From: Bagarius yarrelli
Taxonomy: Eukaryota > Chordata > Actinopteri > Siluriformes > Sisoridae
DNA: 64,000 nt
Reading direction: 5' to 3'
Assembly (NCBI GenBank): GCA_005784505.1
Contig: VCAZ01000015.1
Coordinates: 2,216,668-2,280,667 of the forward strand
Shown: positions 50,901 through 63,990 of the stretch, piece after piece
How the letters are laid out: each line of letters starts with the position of its first letter
Position numbering within the stretch: the first letter of the stretch is position 1
Made by a program: the position numbers and the translations under genes
Notes under the pieces: generated by a model
Databases searched by the model: none
Told to the model about the DNA's origin: nothing
Seen by the model: the letters and a program-made list of their open reading frames with translations, nothing else

Positions 50901-51985
50901 TAGAAGCTCATCCGGTATAAAGTCATTTTGCCCATTCTGTAGTGTGAGCACTGGTATTTGGATTCCTTTGTTTACCGATGATCTGTGTTTTACTTCAGGA
51001 AGCTCGACCACTACTGCACATACACAGTTTTATTAAAACTCATGCTCTGGGTATTTAACATTCAGGCTATCAGAAAAGGCTATCAGAGAATAAACCAATA
51101 CTGTACGACGCTAGTATTTAATAATTAAAAAAAATAAATCATGCTAATTCACAAGAACACAAGAAAAAGTTGCAACTTGCAGCTTAAATCTGTATTTTCA
51201 AGTATTCATGTTGATTGTTGTGTATGATTGCTTCCCATTCTTAATTTTAACTATTTAATATATATTTTAGATGTAATTTCTGTAAAGGACTGGTTTCAGA
51301 TATGCGACAGCCATAATACTAAAATGTCGCTTTGTGGAATTTTGAGTTAAAGATTATTGTTAAATATTTAGAAATACTGTTTGCCATTAATCGGGCGTAC
51401 AATCACTGACTATAGTCATCACTTGCTTTGGACAGTGTGTCCTCTAACACTATTCATAAATGCAAATGAACCATAAGAACCTCCACTGACCAGATGTTCC
51501 AGTGGTAATAATATTAGTGTATCTGGCACAGCAGCAGTTTTAAGCCTATAAAACGGTCAATAATAGATTCTAATGCTGTCGGTTGGAATGGTTTGGCTTA
51601 GCAGACATTTACTGAACCCAGAAGTGAAAGCTAGGTGAGAAGGAATATATAGAAGTGTCACTGCCATGTTGTCAGTATTAGTGTAGAGTTACTAAGTGAC
51701 CCTGTATTGTTGAGTTACTGAAGGCACACAAAGCAGCAGCTTAAATTTCACTATTAAAAGGTGACCTGAAAGGTCAACTCACAGAAATGAGGCAGAAAAA
51801 TGAACAAAAATAATTTTAAAATAAGGTGGATTTAATGAGAATATTAAATGAGCTGAATACTTACAGTTGTTTTCGTCCACAGAAGACAAAACAGGAGGGT
51901 TTATTCTCCTCGACCTCCGGCTCTCCGCTTTAGGTGCAGCAGCAGGAGGAGGAGGAGACGGACCCGACTTTACACGCGCAGACAT
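41966..51985 (-). CDS. axdnd1: Axonemal dynein light chain domain-containing protein 1
   Basis: Twenty-five coding exons: 51865-51985, 50838-51013, 50612-50715, 50393-50528, 50259-50344, 50085-50141, 49742-49850, 48899-49020, 48579-48719, 48255-48359, 47647-47767, 46872-46973, 46618-46784, 46462-46531, 46133-46367, 45411-45627, 45237-45330, 44976-45190, 44466-44556, 44023-44166, 43396-43503, 43161-43283, 42835-42926, 42228-42358, 41966-42042. Product about 1,047 aa (human about 1,012). Hallmarks: NDFIPDELLASLTSTVCP, IFPSMKPSGRLEAVQLMRAM, VEQNIYNIVFHELIRQVSVE (axonemal dynein light chain-like domain), EEYHSLYELQRRRLEREV (coiled coil), and the C-terminus KPTKSTKKH. The family is linked to sperm tails and male fertility. 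Exons 17 and 18 are only 46 nt apart (see findings). The ATG is followed by a low-complexity GPSPPPPAAAP stretch, and a CpG-rich region upstream (about 52,080-52,150) is the likely promoter. Confidence 0.94.
42951..43062. mobile_element. 112-bp foldback element (MITE-like) in an axdnd1 intron
   Basis: Arms 42951-42988 and 43025-43062 are 38-nt inverted repeats with about six mismatches; the inner CATGCCAACAGATGGCA is identical on both sides. The arms begin GGGTAT and flank a 36-nt loop. It lies between axdnd1 exons 22 and 23. Confidence 0.7.
44335..44442 (-). mobile_element. Truncated SINE copy in an axdnd1 intron
   Basis: Body and head only (TTGCTCAGGGGGCCAGCAGT, then GCTGGGAATTAAACCC and GAGCTACCACTTT). 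The tail is lost and the head has a deletion. It lies 24 bp from axdnd1 exon 19. Confidence 0.7.
49352..49555 (+). mobile_element. SINE copy in an axdnd1 intron
   Basis: Head GAAGTGGTAGCACAGTGGTT, body GGGCCCCTGAGCAATGCC, diverged tail ending AAAATGTAAATGTTG. Box B is disrupted (GGGGTTAACGCCAAA). Confidence 0.8.
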
Positions 51986-53384
51986 GTTAAGTAAAGTAAT
52001 AGACTACAGAGGTTTAACCGGATGAACACATAAAAAACTGCAAAAAAGAAGAAAAACCCGCATATTTTTAAACTGCCTAACTTTAGCGCGCTTTGCTTAA
52101 CTCGCGCGGACAGTAATAAAGTTTGTTGCCGCGAGCGCCTCGCGTTTCCACGCAACTTCACCAGAAGCGCAAACTCCCCTACTACAAAGTACGTTAGAAT
52201 AGTGTGCAGAGTTCGGTGGTGAACTATTTTACACAATATGTAATAATAATAATAATAATCATCATAATAAAGATGTGGACCAATCATTGAGAAGTAGCTA
52301 AGCAATTAATGTCAAAAACTTTGGAGTTCCGTAAATGTTTAAATAAAGTGTAGAATATTAATAAAACTCAGTAAAGATTCATAGCCGAGGTGAGTAACTG
52401 AGCGAGTAACTGCTTGTTAAAAACGTTTTTCTTCCATTTGACCCCTTTTTTTTTTTTTTTACCTGATTCAATCCAATACCCACCTGGAATAAATAATATT
52501 TATGATAAATCAGAAGCCTGCTGCTCAGTAGATCATGGGTTCTATTCCCAGCACCACCAGTCTGCCATTGCTGGGTACCTGAATATAGTCAGTTGGATAA
52601 AAAAAAACCCCAAAACATATAAACAGAAAATGTTTAGTCGCTTTGGATAAGAGTGTCTGCAACATGCCCAAAATGTAAATGTTGGAAATGGTATAACATC
52701 CCGAAGTATATTTCAGGATGCAGTAAGTATTAAAACTCGTATGCGATAAAATTGCATATTAGAAAATAAAAAAAAAACATTTTCTGCTCTTGCGCAATTT
52801 TAAATAATTAAATGATTTACAGAATTGGATTTAAAATAAAAATAATGAATGCCAGTATAATTATTAATAAAAATTGCAATATACCTTGTCCCAGAGCTCA
52901 CATTTATTAACCAAGACAAATGATAAAACATGTTATACAGTATATGTTACAGCACTCAGTGCAGGTAAGCCTTGCATTGGCACCCTACAGGTCACATGCT
53001 GTTTCACATAATGTATAATTAATTACATAACTTCATTAAACCCTCAGATTCTTCAGAAAGTCTGAAAACAAGCCAAAACATACTGCAAAAACTCAACATT
53101 TCCCCCTGTTCCACAGCTTTTTTTAATAGATCTGGTTTATTTGGACAATATCGTATATTTCAGCACTAATGTGGTTTACTTGTAAAGCAGCTGAAAGTCT
53201 GCGTTTGTCTTGCTTAGCCTTTTAGCCACCTTCTTTTCTTATTGAAATGAAATCTCTTTACATTTACAGCTTTTTAAATTATTTTTGTAATGATCTTTAC
53301 TAATGCCAAAAAATAGTTCTTTTAAACTGAGGTAGGTCCTTAAGCAAGCACAGCCATTTTAGTTCCACTCAGATAAATTAACGT
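51986..53384. other. Intergenic region between axdnd1 start and nrdc 3' end
   Basis: The first 150 bp past the axdnd1 ATG are CpG-rich and probably its 5'UTR/promoter. A (TAA)n-like tract lies at 52,241-52,258 and a T run at 52,447-52,461. A SINE lies at about 52,500-52,682. From about 52,900 to 53,384 the sequence is probably nrdc 3'UTR: TTTATT at 53136-53141 reads AATAAA on the minus strand, 244 nt past the nrdc stop. No ORF here looks like a gene. Confidence 0.5.
52500..52682 (+). mobile_element. Diverged SINE copy upstream of axdnd1
   Basis: Box B GGGTTCTATTCCC, the CAGCACCACCAGTCTGCCAT body, and the tail AGTCGCTTTGGATAAGAGTG with AAATGTAAATGT. The 5' part of the head is decayed. Confidence 0.75.
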
Positions 53385-56300
53385 CTAATCGAGGATTTTG
53401 TGATAGGGATGGAGCGTAAGGGAGGAAGTGAATGCGCGGATGTCTGTAATCATAAAAGCCCCAGCTAGGAATGATGAGGCTGGCAGGAAGGTAAGCTTGG
53501 ACACCTCTCCATACGAGGAACACTTGTCTGTACTGTCTTCACTTTTTTGCAGTGAGGTCTGATTGTCTTCATGGTCTTGCTCCTCCTTTCCAAAACCAAC
53601 CACCTGAGTAAAGTCAGAAGTGTAGTTGTATTAGCAAAAACACAGTAGCACTGGTGTTGGTGCAAGTATTACTGACTGACTAAAGTCATTCTGAAATAAC
53701 AGCATAAACACTGAATGAGCGTTGGTACTCGATGGTGAGGTTTTAACACTTACATGTACACTCAGCTTCTTGCTGTCTGCACCTCTGTGCTGCATATACC
53801 AAGACACCAGATCTGCTTTGGCCATCTGCTTCAGGGCCAATATCTATCAGTGATGCACATACCAAATAAATGAGCTTGCACATTTTAAAGCAGCAGCTTG
53901 GTGAAATATAAAATAACCTTAAATGTACGAGAGGGTATATTTACTGCGCTAAGAAATATTAGCTTGTTCAGTTTTGTACTGAAGTTACAAGATATTTGAC
54001 AAAAAAAGTTTGATGACGTTTCCTCACCTCCTTGCCGAGTCGGTTAAACAAGTACTGCTGAGTGACCACCTCGAACCAGTTCCTGTCCACCTCCTCACCG
54101 AGGTGTGTATCCTCACACTCTTTCAGCTTGATCAGCGCGGTGACCTGTGCCTGAAACGCCTCGTCTGACAGGTTAGTCATCTTCTCTCCAAAGTTCACCA
54201 AGAACTCTTCGATTTTATTCTCAACAAAGTCAGTGCTGTTGCAGAGACAGCGGCTTAGTCAGACATCGCTCAAATATCACACAGTCATCATGCATATCTA
54301 TTATATCGACTGAACAAAAGAATAATGACCTTCAACCTCAATTTATTAGAGTAACATTAATAACTATCGTTAACTTAAAATACAAGACTGAACCTGAAAC
54401 ACAATGACGATCTCACCTGAATTTGGTTGCTTGAGTCTCAACAGTCACAGAGAAGCCAAGAATACTGGATGTGTTTCTGCAGAAAGGGTACACCTGATAC
54501 CTGCAGGATGAAATAGACAGAACATCCATTATCAAGGACGCTCTGTCTTTTATACAAGTAAATAAACAGTTCTCAACTGACCCCAACGTCTCTTTGGTCC
54601 TCAGGAAGTCAAAGCAGGGCTCCTCCATGTGCATCTGTGTGTAAGACCAAAAGACAAAGCATTAACTATGAACACACACATACGCACACAAATAATAATG
54701 AAACCATCACTCTTTCTCTTGTGATACATATGTGAACTTTTACACTCTTACCACAAGCAGCTCCATCAGCGCATGCTCTCTGAGGCTCTTTATCCCAGAC
54801 TGGAAACATGGATGTCAGATAATATCAAGACCACAAGAAAAAAAATCAATTAACAAAATATATTTAATAATTTAAAAAAAATCTATGCAGCTCGCAGTGT
54901 TTAATGACTCCCTGTATCAAAGTTGAACTAATAAAATAAAAGTTTAAAAGCTACAGTTTTGGTGGCATTAGGGATACAAAGGTATGCAATATAGTTTCAT
55001 AGCAAGATTTAAATAAGCAAAACAATTTTTTAATGATTACAGTGGTTAAATATGCAGTCGACGAGCATCTTCGAGAAAGATTGTTTATTTAAAAGTCAGC
55101 TTTCACAGTTTATTTAGTATAAGCTATCATTACAATGTCCAAACCATACAGTGAAAAGGCAAACAGTGCATTGTCCACTAAAAGAATAAACAATAAATAC
55201 CTGATAATAAACAGTGACCTCAGAGTTGGCGTCACCCTTATTTAAGGACTGAACTTTGCACAGGTGATGCTTCGGTGGCAGATCCACCACACGGAACAGA
55301 ACAGGAGACTCAGATGAAAGTGGCTGAAACTGAAGCCTCCTATAAGTTGAGAAATTAAATAAACGGCCATTAATCGGACGTGGACAGAAAACTACGAAAT
55401 AAAAGGCATTAAAGCCACAATAAGGTGCATTATTTCTTACCACCTTAACCACGATGCATTACATAGCTCAGTGGTTAAGGTGTGGGTTCAATTCCGGGCA
55501 CCACTGAGTTCCCACTGTAAGGCCCTTAACTCCACAATTGCTTAGTTATATAAGCAAAATAAATTTAAGTCGCTCTGTATAAAGTCGTTTGCCAAATGCA
55601 GCAAATGTAAATGTTACTGATATATGATTTAGCTCAGTGAATCCAGTGGTAATATACATCTATACACTTACTTAACAAAATACTGCAGGAACTCTTTAGA
55701 CTCCTATGGGGAGAAATAACACAGTAATTAGGATTAGGACAAAGCAGGTGTGTAACAATATTACAGCAAAAACTATGAAAACTTTTGTCCTTTTCAGCCT
55801 CTTCTCCTACAACAGACCAAACATAGACATGACTTACATTACTTGTAAAGTTGCCCTGCACAAGTCCTTCCACAAACATTTCTGCCTTAAACTTGGTGAC
55901 AAACTCCATCAAATCTTCCACAGTGAGGTTCCTATTGATGACTTGATACTTTTGGATGACTGACCAGCGAGAGGCCTCCAGGATATGCAGACGCACGTCT
56001 CTGTGGCAAATAAAAGACAAGTCATCAATTAAAAAAACCACAAAAACCACAGAACAATACAAAATATAATGTTTACAATATTAAACATTATAAAAAGAAT
56101 AATTAAATATTAAAATGTAAATCAAATGTCAGCTAATGTAATTCAAACCTGTTAAAAAACTGCACTGATGCAGTATTAGCAGAATTATGTATACTTTATT
56201 GTATATGTGTAAAGAATATATATATTAATAAATAAAGCAGTGTTTTTACTTGTTTTACATTTATTGAACTATCTTGGGGAATAAATTTATATTGGAGCTA

Positions 56301-59300
56301 AACTCTAAACCATATGGTTCAGCAGCCATAGTCTAATCAGTGATAAAAGAAGACTGACTTTCCCAGCCTGTCTGGCTTGATCAGGATGTTGAAGTAAGTC
56401 TTTTTTAACTGCTCGACAAACATGCTGAACACATCGAGAGCTGCAGTGAAGTCTGCCAAGTAGTCTACGATCAGGTTCAACAGTAGCTGTAAAAACATAA
56501 AAAATATAGAATTAGATATTGGACTGAATTTTTTAAAATTATATTGAACTAAAAATGTAAAGAAAAAAAAAAGTTACATTTTTGGGGCCAATCGAACAGC
56601 ATACTTACAGGCAGTTTGTGATTGAAACCTTTAAGCCGTATGACCAGGCCATGATCACCTGGAACCAGCTTATATTCTAGCTGGGCCACATCTGCATCAT
56701 AAGCCGGCTCAGCCAAGTTATGGGCCAGAATGTTCACAAACAGGTCAAACAGAACCAAGCTTTGTAAGGTAACGAAGAAAAAACAAATACATGGGGTGTA
56801 AATTAAGGGTGGGTGGGAAAAAAAAAAATACAGTACTTTTACATTGCAAGTTTGTCCAACAGCTGAATATACACTAAAAATTAAGTTGACCAAAACGTAC
56901 TTTTCCGGAGACTCTTGAATTAGAGGTGTAATCAAATTGAAGCGAATATATCCTGAAGAGAAAAATAATAGAAATATTTTTAAAATACACTATCTTGTAT
57001 CCCACCCTTTTTACAACTCTTTACATACCTTTTGGTATTTTAAACTTGGTGTCCTTTTTGAACCACAGTCGCCCCTGGCTGTTATCAACAATTTTAACCG
57101 GAAACTCTGCGTCAGGACAGTCTGATGTTTTTAGCATGAAATCCGTGGCTACAAGCAAAGTATGAAAGAATGTGAGCTGCACAACGTCAGCAACAGAAAC
57201 ACTTAGTATTCAGCAGACACTAGAGCAGACCTATAAACTTGTTCTCAGCTGGAAGGTGAAGTGCAGTGTTCAGAGAAAAGTCTGTAGACCACAGCTCACT
57301 CCATTCCATAGAAATATCTGAAAAGATCAGGTATTGATGAAGAGCTTTTAAAGTCATTATAAAGTACAGTTTAATTGTTATACACAAGACGTATAACTGG
57401 TTTAAAAGACTAAGCAGGACATCTGAACTCTGATTTGACCTGCACTGTAGTTTGGATTTATAGATTGGACACTATGTTAAAAATATCTAGAAAAAACATT
57501 TTAATGATACTTTTCTAAAAAATGGATTATTGTACAAATAATGGTTCAAATCCAACCGGCATGTACTAAAGGCAGGTGTGTAAATGCACCAGTGTCATTT
57601 TTTTGAACAGTTAATACTCTGAAAACACAGACTGTTGACAGAAAACTTTTATCAATATTAAGTGTCAGAATAACTTTTATTTTATCTGTCAAAGCTTAAA
57701 TGTGGAATCAGGACCACTGCTTTTACCGTTCCCGTTTAAGCCAAATTTTAAGTGCTAAAGCAATCATCAGTGCTGAAATACACTGGGCTGTCTGGCAAAG
57801 ATGACATTTATACTGTTGTATATCATATTTTACCGATCAGACTAATGGCCCACCTTCTACACTGTACTGTGTGCCAAACCACTTCTCCTTCAGTGGGCAC
57901 TGTCCCTCGTGTTCCGGCGATAGCAGCAGCAGGTTTGCTCTCTCAGGAGTAAGCAGTGCCAAAGCGTGGGAAATCACCTTCTCATACACACACACACACA
58001 AATAGCTGTACTCATCTGCAAATGGTAAGAATATCTACCTTTATCATATATATATATAGCATTCTCAGAAAAACAAATAACTATTTTTAACATTAACAGT
58101 TAAAAAAAACCTGTAGCCTGTGTCACTAGATACTTTTGACTATAACAGGTAAGAATGTCATACTATCAGTCTGATTCATCCAATTCTCTCATCTGTGTTG
58201 AACTAATAGCTATATTAAAATTTAAGCAGTAATGAAGAAAGTGTATGGCACACAAACCTCTGGATTGTATTCAAACAGGAGCTGATCTCCACAGAGAAAG
58301 TCCTCTTTAGGAAAGAGCTGCATGTTCTCACAAATTTTCACCGTAAAGTCAATTGGATCCGTCTGTCAAAATTCAATCAAATCATAATCAAGGCCAAAAA
58401 CACACCTAATCTCGATCACTTATTTCAAAACAAAAGAGGCAAAAACATACCTGTTCCTGATAACGAAACTCATTGGCCTCTATCTTCTGAATTTCTTCAT
58501 AAATTCTGGCACAAGCAAATGAGAGATTTATGTTTAAGCACTAATAAAGGTTTTGGGTTGTTTTTAAACAAAATTTATGACAAATTAAAAGATTCATTTT
58601 TTTAAATATTTTTTAAACTTTATTGCCTTTTTTAGCACAACAACAGAAACAAACCATGTGAACTTTAGAATTATTGCAATAAAAACAAAAATATCACCTT
58701 TACTCAAAACACAATTCTACATGGATGTCTGACGATAAATATAACGAATTTAACTTAAGTACAAGGATTTATTAAAAGAACTACTCAAGTATTAATGTTT
58801 AAATGTACCTGAGTAAGAGTATAAAGTATTAAATAATAAGACCACTTAAGATACTAGTTACTTTTTACATGATTAAAAAAAATAAGCGGGATTACATACT
58901 TTAGCCTATCGCTATACTCGCCTTCTAATTATACGTAACGGGAAAAAAATATTAGTAAACCTTTTTTTATAACTAACATTTAATAGTAACAGAGGAACGC
59001 CATCAAATGTAGTGACGTAAAAGTACATTTCCGCCATTAAAAATGAACTCGAACGAGAGTCAAAGTAACACCAGTTAAACATGCTATTAAAAAGTACAAA
59101 TCTTTCAAAAATCTACTCAAGTAAATGTAACGTGTTATTCCCCACCTCTGTTCAGCAGCTCCAGGGGAGCTGTATAATTGCCCAATTTAAAAAAAAAAAA
59201 AATAGTATATATTACAAAAAAAAACCCCCATTCTGCACCCTGTATACGTGCATAGAAATAACATACATGACACTAAAATTAAAAGTACATTTGGTATTTT

Positions 59301-62300
59301 ATTTTTTATTCTGTAAGTGGTCAAATTGCATCTTAATCCCCTGATTTCAGAGTTTCTGGGAAAGTTATTGATAATGCTGTACTGACCTTTCCCAAAGAGG
59401 TTTTACTTTGATGATATTCTTCACAGAATTAGAATAAGGATATAGAGACTACTAAGCAGAACAGTGGATCAGGGCATCTGCTTAATTATATAAACTGCTT
59501 TCAAATGGCTGTTTCTCACCTCTGCTGTGGTTTTAGTATCTGAAGCATCTTCATGTACTGGAACACCAAATGCACCACCTATAATAATGATAATTGTTTG
59601 AACAATATGTTAATTTCCTTATTTTTCCCCCTATAGTTGTATAAAGAGTGGATTTTTTTGCAGTTGTCTGACCTGGTAGAGATTCTGGTAACCCTCATCT
59701 GTCAGTGTGATGGATATGCTAAAGATGGAGTACGTAGTGTTCTGATCAAATCCTGTCTCGCTGTTACCTCCAAACAAAGCCAACGCCCAGCATCTACACA
59801 GATAAGTGTACAACAGCAACAAGAAAGGCATCTCATTTACATTTAATGTACTTAGAAATGGCAAAACGTAGAGGGGTGATGGTACAGAACTTACTTCTTC
59901 CTGAGCACAGACAGAATACTGCCAGCACCTTCATGTCCAACCAACCAGGATAAGTAGTGCAAAGGCTTCACCCTGCAGTGGCACACAAGACATTTTTCTT
60001 CAAGTTTGGTATACATCATTTACAATATCAAAGCAATCATCCAGCATGTTATGATTTATCCTGACAGCAGCATGTTAATGTACAATAGTGTTATTTTTCA
60101 CCTCTAACCTGTAATGCAAGCCTTGAGGAGGTAAAGCCCAGCTGATGGTAAGAGCGTGGATTTTTTTAACAGGAACCACTAAAAAAAAGAAATTAGTGAC
60201 ATTGGAGGATCTATAAGAACCAGCAGCACTACTGCATTATTCCTTTAGTAACACGAGGACAGCAAATATTTAAACTTCAATAACCTAATAAAAAAAATCC
60301 TCCCAGCCAGCGCGAAAAACTGAAAAATAAAGAAGTCTTTTCTACCATGCTACGATATTAATACAATAAATAAACATGTTATTGTCAAAAGTAAACTGGA
60401 GGAAATACCTTTATAAAGCTTGTTAAAATCTGGAGTAGCAAAGGGGTCCTGAAGAGTGGAAAAGTCAGGACGTGTCTGGCCACTAAAAAAAAAAAAAAAA
60501 GTAAAGAATTGTAATAATAAAGACATGCTACAGTACCGTATAGCCTAAGATAATGAAAACCAACTGATGTGTAGAACATTTACTTGTTTGGGATCTTGAC
60601 GAAAATTTCCCTCACCCACTCCTCTAAAGTGTCCAGGGTGTCTGCCAAGGAAATGAGTATTACATTGTTAGTTTCACAAAAATCCCTTAATTAAAAAAAA
60701 ACAACAACTTTGGATCACAGCATTCACAAGGAAGCTTAAATCATTATTTTAAAAAAAACCCCAAAAAAAACTTTTAACAACCAGATGTTTGTGGTGTCTG
60801 TTACCTCGGGACTGCACAGCGAGGGTCATATAATGAGCAGTGTAGTATCGTCTCCAGAACTCTCGCAGGCGATCATAAGTATTTATCATCTTCTCCTTAG
60901 GGTCGTGCTTCAGAGTTTGTGCATTTCCTTTAGACAGAGACAGATTCCTCAAACTTACATTAATACAATGTGTTAAATTAACCCCCTGACAATAAATGTA
61001 ATATCAATTGCAACAGAAGAAAGGGCAAAAAAACAAAAAACAAACAGGAACTCACCCCAGCAGAATTTGCTCATCGGGTGCTTGGGCTTTGCTAGACTTC
61101 CAAAAAGCATTTCTTTGCGATGGGAGTCTGATGGCCTGGCCAGCTGGTATTCTGCACAAATCACAGAGAAAGAAAAACCCATAAATTATATACATAAATC
61201 TGAACTGAAATTATACATATAACTCCAGGACCAGTCCAAGATCGTGTATAATAATGAACATGCTGATAACTGATAATGTACTAACCACTGTCCACTGCCT
61301 CCACCTCCCTTTCAATAGCATCTTCTATCATCAAAGGACAGATGAAAAACTGGGCCCACCTGCAGACATTTTAAGGAAGTTTAGTTTAATTAACAACTAC
61401 AAGCTTGTAGTTTAAATCAGGACTCAAACAGTAGCAAAACAAAAATCTGGTCATGTTAACACAGACTCAGACTGAATGTTTTATCCTAACATTTGTCAGG
61501 TATTGACTCCTAATGCATCTAATTGGTAACAACTGATTGTGTTTGACAAAAAACAGTAACGCACTGTGCTGAATAAATGTGCTTTGTTCAGTCGAGTGAT
61601 GACACATACTTTGTAAATAAATTTACAGTTTGACCATCATTTGTTACTATTTATTTGCATTGTTCAGACAATGCATTGTGAGATAAACCATATTCTGCCT
61701 ATCAATACACAAAACTTGCCTATCCAGTGCCTCTTTGAAATACTTTCTCTGAATATCAAACTGGAAAATGGTTCTCTCCAAGTCTGTCGAAGCGTTGTCA
61801 CTGCCGCCATGTTTCTTCAGAAATGCATCAAAACCGTTCTCAGCTGGATATTTTTCGCTGCCCATAAACACCACTGGAAGACAAAAAAAAACAAACACAC
61901 TCATATGCATCAGTAAAGGCTTTTTTTAATAAAAGTAATATAAACTGTAATACAAACTACAAATGTGTTTTAAAAAAAAACTAAAAAAAAACCTGTCTGG
62001 GATGAATTTTATTCCAAAACTCTTTGACCAATGAAAAAAAAGAAAGAAAGAAGGCATTTATAAAACAGACACAGCTTTCATTTTCAATAATTTTTTTTAA
62101 TTAATAATGCTTCTTAAAGTAGAGACCTTTAAAAACCAAGAGCCAGGAAAAGAAACGTAAACAAAATAAAAGCAGGGACTATGATAAATATGGTAACATC
62201 TTGCATGACAGATTAAAAACGAACCCAATACGAATGTCTTACTGTGCTCAAGGAAATGGGCAAGACCAGGCAGATCCTCTGGATCACTGAAACTTCCCAC

Positions 62301-63253
62301 ACTGATGCAAAGAGCAGCTGCCGACTGATCCAGAAAAAAAGCAAGCAGACATTAATATCTATTCTCTGTTATTGGCAATATAGTTTTAACAAACATGGTA
62401 TTAATATATCCTACCGTGTTTACACAAGAGTAAGTATTCTGACATTCTGTCCACACAAATAAAATTTTTGGTGGTAATATATTTCTTTTTTTTTTAAGTT
62501 ATTATTTGGATTAGTTAATCCAATAAAATATAAGAGACAATAAATGTGTTTTTCTCATTTCACACAACTCAAAATGAGCTGCAAAGAGTTTTCTTCTCTT
62601 AGGTATGGATTGAGATTTAGACACCTACAGTAGGTATAATGACCATATGATTCTCCTTGATGATAATTACGCAATTAAAACAAAACTAAAAAACCAGAAA
62701 TGCTTATAAAATCAGTAGAAAACATAATAATCAAGATTCATCACCTGTTTCTCTGACATGCCTTTCTTCGTCTTTTTCCTCACTTCATTACTATTATCAC
62801 TTTCTTGCTCAGATCTGTCATCTTCCTCATCATCTACCTCACTGTCATCCTCCTCCTCCTCACTGTCAGATTCACGAATGTCATCCAACTGCCCTGCCCT
62901 ACACTTGCAGGCTTCCTGACTTTGATCCGAGATGAGCAGAGCTCTCAGACCATTGCTCAACTCAATGTACCTAAAAGATTTATTAAAGCACGTTAAAAGG
63001 AACACATCAGATACATGGACGGGTATCTAAGGAAAGTCACCAGCTACGTGTCTGCATTTTACCTGTACTTCTTAGGGTCACTTGGTGATTTAATTATCTG
63101 CAAGTCCTCAAGATCATTCTCTGTTTTTTCAGCCGGATCTCCGGAAGTTGGTGCACTCCTGGGTTCGGCCTGAGCCTGTGATGAATCTCCGCTCTCGGGC
63201 CCAGGATCTTGGAGAGCTCCACAGGAAATTTTGGACTTGTTCTTCTGAGGCAT
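53385..63253 (-). CDS. nrdc: Nardilysin (N-arginine dibasic convertase, M16 metallopeptidase)
   Basis: Thirty coding exons: 63063-63253, 62745-62970, 62243-62324, 61720-61873, 61286-61359, 61056-61151, 60805-60927, 60584-60641, 60409-60482, 60109-60178, 59895-59972, 59673-59793, 59520-59578, 58451-58506, 58258-58362, 57854-57977, 57231-57317, 57029-57148, 56901-56951, 56609-56759, 56359-56486, 55838-56000, 55672-55703, 55201-55339, 54752-54799, 54582-54634, 54417-54500, 54028-54235, 53754-53843, 53385-53603; about 1,087 aa. Exon 2 carries the acidic insertion (SEEEEDDSEVDDEEDDRSE) that separates nardilysin from insulysin. Exon 3 has the inverted zinc site HFLEH; the third ligand E is in EREVEAVDSEYQ of exon 5. 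Exon 28 keeps KLKECEDTHLGEEVDRNW. It cleaves N-terminal to Arg in dibasic sites and aids ectodomain shedding. The ATG matches the internal MPGRNKAK start of mammalian NRDC. Exon 4 ends at a GC donor. Confidence 0.97.
55450..55615 (+). mobile_element. SINE copy in an nrdc intron
   Basis: Shortened head (TAGCTCAGTGGTTAAGGTGT, box B GGTTCAATTCCGG), then AAGGCCCTTAACTCCACAAT and tail AAGTCGCTCTGTATAAAGTC. Antisense to nrdc. Confidence 0.8.
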
Positions 63254-63793
63254 TTCTGAGGCAAAAAAAGTCAACTCTGCAATTACACACATCACAGACG
63301 GTCCACATATTAATTAATAAATCACATGTATTCATAACAATTCATAACATTAATATTCTACAGCAAGTCTAGTTTTGACTAGTTCGATTGTGCTATGAGG
63401 TGCTTCTAAAACCACATCTTAACTATTAGTTGCAGTAGTTTGTGATTTTTGTGGTCATGCCAAGTGGAGAAAATTTTATGTGCTAATAAAACGCACCCAA
63501 TGCCAAACAAAAACGTACTATTAAATTATAAGGTTAAAAACACCACTAAATATAAATGTAATTAATCAAAACCGTTAATTCACAAAAAGAACTGAATATG
63601 GCAAAAAAACAGATTTTTTAAGACTCTGTATTTCCCTGATATAACCACACTGTCATTCACTACAAACAGCTGAACGTTAGTTAGCTGTGTTAGCTTAGCA
63701 TAAAGCAACACACAGGATGCTATTGGTTTAGAATACAGTGTCTCTAATGTAAGACACGTAACACAAATACACGTTAATGTGCGTCTCAGTTAC

Positions 63794-63990
63794 CGATATG
63801 AAGCTAAAAAGCTAGCATGGTTCTTCTTTTTCTGGTCTTAATACGTGCACACAGAGTTACAAACACTAGCAAACCCTTACGTAAAGTACGTACATACGAC
63901 AAATACGTAACAGCTTCTGCCACACGTGCCAGGAAGCGTGCATGGTATTACGGCCCGCCCTCTTTACGCCATATAGAAAAATATGATTGG
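63794..63990 (-). promoter_or_regulatory. nrdc: nrdc non-coding first exon and promoter region
   Basis: A donor (minus ATATCG|GTAACTG; plus AC at 63792-63793) closes a probable 5'UTR exon. It would splice to the acceptor after 63255, two bases before the ATG. The upstream sequence has several CpGs (ACGTAAAGTACGTAC near 63,880, CGCC/CGTG motifs near 63,920-63,970). The transcription start is not readable. Confidence 0.45.
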
